A stretch of DNA of 38,602 nucleotides from Clostridia bacterium. GTDB taxonomy: Bacteria; Bacillota; Clostridia; Christensenellales; Christensenellaceae. The DNA is taken from positions 1 through 38,602 of the forward strand of contig JAAUYQ010000036.1 in the NCBI GenBank assembly GCA_014805015.1. Direction: 5' to 3'. Below are positions 16,698 to 22,984 of the stretch, piece by piece; position 1 is the stretch's first letter, and every line of letters begins with the position of its first letter. The translations under genes were made by a program, and so were the position numbers. The notes beneath the pieces were generated by a model. It worked only from the letters and a program-made list of their open reading frames with translations. It did not search any database and was not told where the DNA came from.

Positions 16698-17186
16698 ATG
16701 GAAATCCTGACCACGAATCTGGAGAATATCGCTAGGGTACACAAGGGCAATGCCGAGTATGGAGCCTACGGCCCGGGAGACGTGCCGGTGTACGGGCCGG
16801 ACGGTATCGTCGCCCATGTGGACGGCTCGCAGGCAGAAGGTCCGGCTATCATTGTACCGGGCAAAAATGACGGCGGCTCCCGCCGCCTTTTCTATGTGGC
16901 CGAGGCCGGTCCGTTCTACGCAACGGACACTGTCTACTATATTACTGTGAAGCACGACCGCATCCAACCGAAGTTCCTCTACTACTGGATGGAGTCGCTT
17001 CACCTTGAACAGGGGCCGGAGGTGACAGAGCAGTCGCTCTACGCCCTGAACCCGCCGATCCCGCCGCGGGAAGAGCAGAAACGTATCATCGATGCCGTGG
17101 ATGCCGATCCCTCAAAGCTTGGCGCGGAGATGGCCGCTCTCGGAAAACCGGATACCTGGATTCCGAACTGGCTGCAGGAAGAGTAG
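16698..17186 (+). CDS. Solitary HsdS-like target-recognition domain protein
   Basis: A 162-residue protein resembling one half of a type I restriction-modification specificity subunit (Methylase_S). Visible blocks are PVYGPDGIVAHVDG, AIIVPGKNDGG, PFYATDTVYYITV, QPKFLYYWMESL and the end-of-domain NPPIPPREEQKRIIDAVD that leads into the conserved helix. AAGGAG at 16686-16691 fixes ATG 16698; the in-frame extension to 16620 covers the tRNA hairpin and is rejected. Normal HsdS subunits have two such domains (about 400 residues) and sit beside hsdM and hsdR; neither is present here. It could be an orphan specificity module working with a distant methyltransferase, a DNA-binding protein, or a remnant, although the frame is clean. 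Confidence 0.8.
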   Translation: MEILTTNLENIARVHKGNAEYGAYGPGDVPVYGPDGIVAHVDGSQAEGPAIIVPGKNDGGSRRLFYVAEAGPFYATDTVYYITVKHDRIQPKFLYYWMESLHLEQGPEVTEQSLYALNPPIPPREEQKRIIDAVDADPSKLGAEMAALGKPDTWIPNWLQEE

Positions 17187-17202
17187 TAAATACGGGAAAG
17201 AA

Positions 17203-17231
17203 GCGCCGCATCCGGTTTCCGGGTGCGGCGC
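17203..17231. terminator. Shared terminator between convergent genes
   Basis: GCGCCGCA (17203-17210) pairs with TGCGGCGC (17224-17231), continued by a wobble pair and CCGG/CCGG around a TTT loop. On the minus strand TTCTTT follows the stem, on the plus strand AAATATTC, so it best serves the CheW gene. Confidence 0.7.
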
Positions 17232-17246
17232 AAATATTCTGCCGAT

Positions 17247-18083
17247 TCAGTTACTGCCGCCGGCGAGAGCGAGCGCCGTCTCCACTTCAGCGGCATGCGT
17301 TCCCATGTATTCAAACAGCCTTGGTATGTCGAGATTGGCGAGCGTATGCTTGCCGTCGAGAACCATGTCGGCGATAAAGCCGTCCCGAACGCTCACGCCG
17401 GCCGGAACCGGTGCATGGGATATCTTGTTGCCTGGCGTCAGCCGTGCAATCTGATCTACCATGAGACCAAGCTGAGAACCGTCCTCGCCGCGCAGCACGA
17501 TGACCATGCCGCGGTTCGAATCCCGGTATGTCTCGATCAGGGAATCGAGAAGCGGCAGAACCGTGTTCTTGCAGATATCCTCAGCCTTGCGGTAGCACTC
17601 CCTGGCACCGTCCCAGTCGCCGTGCGCCATTAGTTTCTGTGCGTCCGCACCCAGACGGTGGATGGCTGCATGCGGCTCTTCGATTTTGCCGAGAATAAAG
17701 TTGAGGCTGACATTGTCTGTATGGTAATTGTCGAACCACATGCCGAATTTGCACTTGTGCGGATTCACAGCCTTGGTGAACGGCACATGATTGGTCACAC
17801 TGTCTTTGAGCGCGTCGACCCAGTCGACGTGCATCTGGCGCATCACGCCGAAGTCATTGATAGCCTCGGCCAGCGTTTCCATGCCGAGCAGTGTGCGGGC
17901 GTCAATCACTGGGATGTGCAGATCACTGTAGGGCATCACGCCGACGAGATGAATCGGATTGTTGGGCATGCGGGTCATTTCTGCCGGCAGGGTGATCGAG
18001 TCAACGAACATGCTGTTGACACAGTATTCCTCATTGTCAAGGGCGAAGACCACCCATGGAGTGTTGGGGTTGTATTCTGGCAT
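17247..18083 (-). CDS. CheW-type protein with an inserted CZB zinc-binding domain
   Basis: A 278-residue soluble protein. Residues about 8-70 look like the first half of a CheW domain (VVFALDNEEYCVNSMFVDSI, HLVGVMPYSDLHIPVIDAR) and about 190-268 like the second half (GMVIVLRGEDGSQLGLMVDQI, ANLDIPRLF). Between them (about 80-180) lies a chemoreceptor zinc-binding (CZB) domain with all four expected ligands: H85 (HVDW), C111 (CKFGMW), H138 and H142 (PHAAIH). CheW scaffolds couple receptors to CheA; CZB domains bind zinc and sense redox or zinc changes. The protein probably adjusts chemotactic signalling in response to zinc or oxidants. AAAGGAA precedes the start on the minus strand. No other chemotaxis or flagellar gene is in the window. 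Confidence 0.88.
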   Translation of the reverse strand: MPEYNPNTPWVVFALDNEEYCVNSMFVDSITLPAEMTRMPNNPIHLVGVMPYSDLHIPVIDARTLLGMETLAEAINDFGVMRQMHVDWVDALKDSVTNHVPFTKAVNPHKCKFGMWFDNYHTDNVSLNFILGKIEEPHAAIHRLGADAQKLMAHGDWDGARECYRKAEDICKNTVLPLLDSLIETYRDSNRGMVIVLRGEDGSQLGLMVDQIARLTPGNKISHAPVPAGVSVRDGFIADMVLDGKHTLANLDIPRLFEYMGTHAAEVETALALAGGSN

Positions 18084-18129
18084 GAGCGGAATTCCTTTCT
18101 GGCAGCGGCGGTATGTGGTTGTTTATCTG

Positions 18130-18158
18130 TAAATACCCATGAAACAGCTTAACATGGG
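18130..18158. repeat. CCCATG/CATGGG inverted repeat with 11-mer shared with 19865-19875
   Basis: CCCATG (18136-18141) and CATGGG (18153-18158) are 11 bases apart in the divergent region between the CheW and phosphatase-fold genes. The 11-mer TAAATACCCAT (18130-18140) recurs exactly at 19865-19875, again upstream of a minus-strand gene. This may be a shared regulator site. Confidence 0.35.
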
Positions 18159-18263
18159 GACGGACCAAGGACAACTGCGTCCCGTGCGCGCAGACAGACC
18201 AAGTGGTAGAATGAACGCGCAGGCGGAGGCCCGCGCGTTCGTAAGTTTTCCGGAGGAACGACA

Positions 18264-19445
18264 ATGCCCAGAGACAAAGAAGCCGGAGAGGCCCAGGCGC
18301 CCGTGGAGGCGGCGGCCGGGGAAGCAGCCAGAGGGAGTGCGCCGGCTGCGGAACCTGAGCAGGAAAAGCAGGGGAAGAAGAAAAAACCGAAAAAGAAGAG
18401 AGCAGGCAGGCTGCTTGTGGTGCTGGGCATCATTGTGCTCGGTCTCGCAGCGGCTCTGGTTGTGTACCTCTCGATCCATGAGTATAACCCGCCCTCCGTG
18501 GAGGATCTGACGGTTTCCCATAACGCGGATACACCGCTGTATCCGGGCACTGCTCTGCGGATCGTCACCTGCAACACCGGCTACGGCGGCCTGTCGGCCG
18601 ACACGGACTTCTTCATGGACGGCGGCAGTCACGTCAATCCGGCCAGCGAAGAGGCCGTCAGTGAAAACCTGGCCGGCATCGGGGCCCTGCTCGGTGCGCA
18701 GGGCGCCAACGTCTATATGCTGCAGGAGGTGGATCTGGAGTCAAGCCGCTCCTTTGATATTGACGAGGCGGCCTTCTATGAGAACACACTCGGTCTGCCG
18801 GGCGTCTTTGCCTACAACTACAATTGCGTTTACGTGCCGTATCCGCTGCCGCCGATCGGCAAAGTGGGCGCCGGACTGCTGACCCTGACCCGGCTGCATG
18901 CGGCCGAGGCGCAGCGGATCTCACTTCCCGTCCCGTTTGAGTGGCCGATCCGCACGGCGAACCTGAAGCGCTGCCTGCTCGTTGAGCGCATTCCTGTAGA
19001 AGGAACGGACCGGGAGCTGGTGCTCGTCAATCTTCACCTGGAAGCCTACGATGACGGCGGCGGCAAGGCGGCACAGACTGAGCAGCTCTATCATTTTCTG
19101 GAAATTGAGTCCCTGAAGGGAAATTACGTGATTGCCGGCGGCGATTTCAATCAGACATTCCCGGGAAGCCCTGAGTTTCCGGTGGTGTCGCCGGACAGCT
19201 GGGTGCCGGGCGTTCTTGACGAGGATTCCCTGCCGTACGGATACAGCTACGTTTTTGATCCGGCTCTGCCGACAACCCGCGTGCTCAATGCGCCCTACAC
19301 CGGTTCATGGGAGACTTCGCAGGTCTACACCATCGACGGCTTTATCGTGTCGGACAACCTGAGCGTGCTGAACGTGGCGGTTGTGGACGACGGTTTCCGT
19401 TATACAGATCATCAGGCGGTGGTGCTCGATGTAGTCCTGCCCTGA
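18264..19445 (+). CDS. Membrane-anchored endonuclease/exonuclease/phosphatase family protein
   Basis: A 393-residue protein. The cytoplasmic N-terminus (about 50 residues) is rich in Glu/Ala then Lys (KKKPKKKRAG), followed by one membrane segment (about 51-72) and an external DNase I-like fold domain. Motifs of the EEP superfamily are visible: LRIVTCNTGYGG, MLQEVDLESS (metal-binding Glu), VLVNLHLEAYDDGG, VIAGGDFNQTF and the terminal YTDHQAVV. Such proteins hydrolyse phosphodiesters or phosphomonoesters of DNA, inositol phosphates or sphingolipids; the substrate here is unknown, and the topology suggests an extracellular one. CGGAGGAA precedes ATG 18264. The stop abuts the convergent gene: TGA and the opposite-strand stop together form TGATCA, with no terminator between. 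Confidence 0.88.
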   Translation: MPRDKEAGEAQAPVEAAAGEAARGSAPAAEPEQEKQGKKKKPKKKRAGRLLVVLGIIVLGLAAALVVYLSIHEYNPPSVEDLTVSHNADTPLYPGTALRIVTCNTGYGGLSADTDFFMDGGSHVNPASEEAVSENLAGIGALLGAQGANVYMLQEVDLESSRSFDIDEAAFYENTLGLPGVFAYNYNCVYVPYPLPPIGKVGAGLLTLTRLHAAEAQRISLPVPFEWPIRTANLKRCLLVERIPVEGTDRELVLVNLHLEAYDDGGGKAAQTEQLYHFLEIESLKGNYVIAGGDFNQTFPGSPEFPVVSPDSWVPGVLDEDSLPYGYSYVFDPALPTTRVLNAPYTGSWETSQVYTIDGFIVSDNLSVLNVAVVDDGFRYTDHQAVVLDVVLP

Positions 19446-19790
19446 TCAGGCGTTGAAGTCTCTCGGGGAGGAAGAGGGCGGCGTCTGCGGCGGCAGCGGG
19501 TTCTGATCGAGGCGTTCCACTTCCTTTTCATAGTCGCTGGATGGGGTGGCTTCGAGCGCGCTGAAGGGCCAGGTCCGGGAGTACGGTTCCTCTTCATCGA
19601 GCTTCATGGCCTCGTCATCGAGCTTATCGCTGTCCCAGGTACCCCTGAAGTCCCAGTTGCCGTAAAGCAGGAACGGCAACGCCACGACCGGCAGCCACCA
19701 CAGATTGAAATCGGCGATCATCGCGGCGCAGCAGCCGATGAAGACCAGAACTGAGACAATCGACAGGGTTCTTTTTGAATTCTTACTCAT
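19446..19790 (-). CDS. Small two-helix membrane protein of unknown function
   Basis: A 114-residue protein with two adjacent hydrophobic segments (about residues 10-27 and 30-43) separated by a very short turn, then a hydrophilic Asp/Glu-rich tail ending in a Pro/Ser-rich stretch. I recognise no family. AAAGGAAAG precedes the ATG on the minus strand, and the codon composition matches neighbours, so it is likely a real gene. It converges on the phosphatase-fold gene with no gap, and upstream carries the 11-mer shared with the CheW gene. Confidence 0.72.
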   Translation of the reverse strand: MSKNSKRTLSIVSVLVFIGCCAAMIADFNLWWLPVVALPFLLYGNWDFRGTWDSDKLDDEAMKLDEEEPYSRTWPFSALEATPSSDYEKEVERLDQNPLPPQTPPSSSPRDFNA

Positions 19791-19898
19791 GTTGCTTTCC
19801 TTTCGGGTTCCGGCAGCCTTTTTCGAAGTTCCTGAGACCGGCTCAGGATAAAGATTTCACCGCTTAAATACCCATTTGAGGCAGTCGGCAAAACGCAG

Positions 19899-19927
19899 CT
19901 GCCGGCTGCGGCACAAGGACATACAAT
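19899..19927 (+). promoter_or_regulatory. Possible promoter of rhaB
   Basis: CTGCCG (19899-19904) and TACAAT (19922-19927) are 17 bases apart. The -10 is good and the -35 weak, which would suit an activated sugar gene. No catabolite-response element was recognised. Confidence 0.4.
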
Positions 19928-19981
19928 GAAGCACGGCCGGAGCCTTTAAAAGGCCTGCCGCAGGAATAAAGGAGTGAGATT

Positions 19982-21445
19982 TTGAGCAAGGTTTTGGCTT
20001 ATGACCTCGGCGCTTCGTCCGGACGGGGCATGATCGGTTCGTACAGCGGCGGCCGGATTCAGATGGAGGAGCTTCTGCGCTTTCCGAACGATCCGGTGGT
20101 AGTGCGCGGCACGCTCTACTGGGATGTGCTCCGCCTCTTCTATCATATCAAGCAGGGGATCGGACAGGCGGCACGGCGCGGCATCGACTCCGTGGGCATC
20201 GATACCTGGGGCGTGGACTTCGGTCTGTTCAGAAAGGACGGCCAGCTGGTTGGAAACCCGGTCCATTACCGGGACAACCGCACAGACGATTATGACCGCT
20301 GTCAGGTGACGCCGCAGGAAGCCTACGAGGCAACCGGGATCGAGGTTGTATATTTCAACACGCTGTATCAGCTGAATGCCCTGGCCCGCAAACACCCGCA
20401 CGTTTTGGCGGACGCCGATCACATGCTGCTGATGCCGGACATGTTCAACTACATGCTCTGCGGAGACATGAAGGCCGAATACACGATCGCCTCCACAACG
20501 GCCATGCTCAACCCGCGTACCCGGGCCTGGGACGAGGGTATCGTGCACAAGGCCGGCATACCGGAACATCTTCTCTGCGAAGTGGTGCTGCCGGGAACGC
20601 TGTGCGGCCTCCTTTCGCCCGGGGTCTGCGAGGATATCGGCTGCGAGGCGGTCCGCGTGGTCTGCATCGCGTCCCACGATACGGCCTCGGCGGTTGCAGC
20701 AGTCCCCACCCAGAAAAAGGACTTCGCGTTCATGAGCTGCGGCACCTGGTGCCTGCTCGGCACGGTGCTCGACAAGCCGCTGATCAATGAGCAGACGCAG
20801 GCCTGCAATTTTACGAACGAAGGCACGGTGGACGGGAAGATTCAGTTCATGAAGAATATCATGGGCACCTGGCTGATCCAGGAATCCCGGCACCAGTGGG
20901 CCCGTGAGGGCCGTCGCTATTCTTTTGGTGAGCTTGAGGAAATGGCCTCGCTGGCGCAGCCGTTCCGCTGCTTCATTGATCCGGATGCCCCCGAGTTTGC
21001 CAAGCCGGGGGATCTGCCGGCCCGTATCCGCGAATACTGCCGAAAGACCGGTCAGCCGGTACCGGAAGACACCGGGGCCATTGTGCGCTGCATCAATGAG
21101 AGTCTGGCGTTCAAGTTCCGCCGCACGCTTGAGAGCATGGAGGCGTGCACGGGGAAGAGCTACGACAGCATTAATGTGGTCGGCGGCGGCTCGCAGAGCC
21201 GGCTGCTGTGTCAGATGACATCTTCCGCCTGCGGCCGTGAGGTGATTGCCGGTCCGGTTGAGGCGACAGCACTCGGCAATATTGGAGTGCAGCTTATTTT
21301 CCACGGCGATCTTGCCGATATCGCGGAACTCCGCGCTGCCGTGGCCAATACCTGCGTGCTTGAGCGCTATGTGCCGCAGGATCAGGAGCTTTGGCGCCAT
21401 GGATATTCGCGCTGGGAAGAGATCGTCTCCGGAGGCCGCTCTTGA
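19982..21445 (+). CDS. rhaB: Rhamnulokinase (FGGY family carbohydrate kinase)
   Basis: A 487-residue cytosolic sugar kinase, close to the usual 480-490 of RhaB. It opens with AYDLGASSGRGMIG, the phosphate-binding motif in the form typical of rhamnulokinase, and contains DTWGVDFGLF, HYRDNRTDDY, SHDTASAVAAVP, SCGTWCLLGT and the C-terminal FGGY block INVVGGGSQSRLLCQM. It phosphorylates L-rhamnulose at C1. TTG 19982 is used as start, with AAAGGAG eight bases upstream. No rhamnose isomerase, aldolase or transporter lies nearby, so related ketose kinases are possible. Its last bases overlap the start of a PHP-domain gene. Confidence 0.9.
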   Translation: MSKVLAYDLGASSGRGMIGSYSGGRIQMEELLRFPNDPVVVRGTLYWDVLRLFYHIKQGIGQAARRGIDSVGIDTWGVDFGLFRKDGQLVGNPVHYRDNRTDDYDRCQVTPQEAYEATGIEVVYFNTLYQLNALARKHPHVLADADHMLLMPDMFNYMLCGDMKAEYTIASTTAMLNPRTRAWDEGIVHKAGIPEHLLCEVVLPGTLCGLLSPGVCEDIGCEAVRVVCIASHDTASAVAAVPTQKKDFAFMSCGTWCLLGTVLDKPLINEQTQACNFTNEGTVDGKIQFMKNIMGTWLIQESRHQWAREGRRYSFGELEEMASLAQPFRCFIDPDAPEFAKPGDLPARIREYCRKTGQPVPEDTGAIVRCINESLAFKFRRTLESMEACTGKSYDSINVVGGGSQSRLLCQMTSSACGREVIAGPVEATALGNIGVQLIFHGDLADIAELRAAVANTCVLERYVPQDQELWRHGYSRWEEIVSGGRS

Positions 21446-22728
21446 CGCGCGCGGAGCTGGAAGCGCAGCTGGCGGCGCCGGATGCGCAGGTACGGCTCGA
21501 TGCGCTGCGGCAGCTGCGGGTCAAGACAGACCGCGGCGAGATTCCCCGGCCCATCCGGACCGAGGATACGAACAACCATGTGCATACGACGTACTCTTTC
21601 TCGGCTTACTCACCGGCCGGCGCAGTCTGGAAAGCATACCGGAGCGGCCTGGCGACAGTCGGCATTGTCGATCATGATTCGGTCGGCGGCGCCCGGGAGT
21701 TTATCAGTGCAGGCGACATCGTGGGCATCACGACAACGGTCGGGGCGGAAATCCGCCTGTCGTTTGCAGATACGCCGCTGGCCGGACGGCGCCTGAACAG
21801 TCCGGACGAGCTCTCCGCCGCGTATGTGGCCTGTCACGGCATTCCCCATACGCAGCTTGATCGTTTCGATGCGCTTCTCGGCCGCATCCGGGAGCTCCGG
21901 AACGAACGCAACCGTGCCCAGACGGAGAAGCTCAACGCGCTGCTGGCAGGCTCCGGCATCACGCTCGATTTTGAATCTGACGTTCTGCCGCTCTCGCAGG
22001 CAGAACGCGGCGGCTCGGTAACCGAGCGTCATCTCCTGTATGCGCTGGCCCGGAAGATCGAACAGTCAGCCGGCCGCGGCGAGCCGCTGATCCGGTTTCT
22101 GGAAAGCACGCTTGCCATGCCCGTTTCGGCCGGTGCACGCCGGCTGCTGCTTGATGAAGCCTATCCCAACTACACCTTCGACGTGCTCAATGTGCTCAAA
22201 AGTGAGCTGGTTGCGAAGTTCTTTATTGCCGGCGGCGCGGACAGCCTGCCGGTCGGGGAGGTTGTGCCGCAGCTTCGGGAAATGGGGATCATTCCGACCT
22301 ACTGTTACCTCGGAGACGTCGGCGAGTCGCCGACCGGGGACAAAAAAGCGCAGAAATTCGAGGATGACTACCTCGATGAACTCTTTCCGGTCCTCCGCAG
22401 CCTCGGCTTCGAAGCCGTGGCGTATATGCCGTCCCGCAATACGGAAGCGCAGCTCTCCCGCGTGATGAAGCTGTGTGCTAAGCATGGCTTCATGGAGATT
22501 TCAGGCGAAGATATCAACCAGCCGCGGCAGAGCTTTGTCTGTGAGCGGCTCCGGGAGCCCCAGTATGCTCATCTCTCAGACAGTACCTGGGCGCTTGTCG
22601 GCCACGAACATGCTGCCGGACAGGATCCTGCAGGGGGTATTTTTGCTGCCGGAAGTGCAGACCAGGAACTGGATCTGCCCGGCCGTATCGCCCATTTCCG
22701 CGATCTGGGTCTGCAGTTCCGCAGGTAG
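21442..22728 (+). CDS. PHP-domain metal-dependent phosphoesterase-like protein
   Basis: A 428-residue protein. The N-terminal PHP metal-binding motifs are present: HVHTTYSFS, VGIVDHDSVGG and GAEIRLSF; further conserved blocks are PTYCYLGDVG and EISGEDIN near the C-terminus. PHP enzymes hydrolyse phosphate esters; this longer subgroup has no assigned substrate known to me. TTG 21442 is selected because GGAGG (21431-21435) lies six bases upstream and the TTGA overlap with the rhaB stop implies coupling; the frame is open to 21391 inside rhaB without a ribosome binding site. The coupling suggests a linked role in sugar-phosphate metabolism. Confidence 0.86.
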   Translation: MTRAELEAQLAAPDAQVRLDALRQLRVKTDRGEIPRPIRTEDTNNHVHTTYSFSAYSPAGAVWKAYRSGLATVGIVDHDSVGGAREFISAGDIVGITTTVGAEIRLSFADTPLAGRRLNSPDELSAAYVACHGIPHTQLDRFDALLGRIRELRNERNRAQTEKLNALLAGSGITLDFESDVLPLSQAERGGSVTERHLLYALARKIEQSAGRGEPLIRFLESTLAMPVSAGARRLLLDEAYPNYTFDVLNVLKSELVAKFFIAGGADSLPVGEVVPQLREMGIIPTYCYLGDVGESPTGDKKAQKFEDDYLDELFPVLRSLGFEAVAYMPSRNTEAQLSRVMKLCAKHGFMEISGEDINQPRQSFVCERLREPQYAHLSDSTWALVGHEHAAGQDPAGGIFAAGSADQELDLPGRIAHFRDLGLQFRR

Positions 22729-22762
22729 GCCGGCAAAAAGCCGCTTCCAGTCTGAAACGACG

Positions 22763-22806
22763 TCCCGGAATGTGCACGTCTGATGACGTGCTCATCCGGG
22801 ATTTTT
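22763..22806 (+). terminator. Terminator after the rhaB-PHP operon
   Basis: TCCCGGA (22763-22769) pairs with TCCGGGA (22795-22801), with an inner GCACGTC/GACGTGC stem and TGAT loop, followed by five Ts. Confidence 0.9.
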
Positions 22807-22833
22807 GCTTCGCTCAGAGAAAATACGGTCAAA

Positions 22834-22862
22834 TTGACGCCACAAGGCAAAGTGGATAAAAT
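22834..22862 (+). promoter_or_regulatory. Predicted promoter of gdpP
   Basis: TTGACG (22834-22839) and TAAAAT (22857-22862) with 17-base spacing. The start site would be near 22869, leaving a leader of about 115 bases. Confidence 0.78.
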
Positions 22863-22868
22863 AACGTC

Positions 22869-22984
22869 GGGTTCCTGTTGCCTTGCGGCTTAAGGAGGAC
22901 AGTTCGGAAGTTTGGTGTCCCGACGGACACGGGGGTTCCGGGGGCAGTGTGCATGCCGCCCGGCTGGTGATAGGGTGACGGCCT
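22869..22984 (+). other. Structured 5' leader of gdpP
   Basis: The leader carries a perfect hairpin TGTCC-CGAC-GGACA (22916-22929) and a second stem CCGGGGGCA (22938-22946) with TGCCGCCCGG (22954-22963, one bulge). A strong AAGGAGG (22892-22898) is far from the gdpP start; TTG 22912 or GTG 22915 behind it opens an out-of-frame reading frame running to 23178 inside gdpP. The leader could host a regulatory RNA or an upstream frame that controls gdpP translation. I cannot match it to a known riboswitch class. Confidence 0.5.

Noticed and set aside
18095..18160. Sigma-D (flagellar) promoter for the CheW gene, from GATAA near 18125
   Set aside because: The TAAA-like -35 is two to three bases off the required spacing and the -10 matches only partly.
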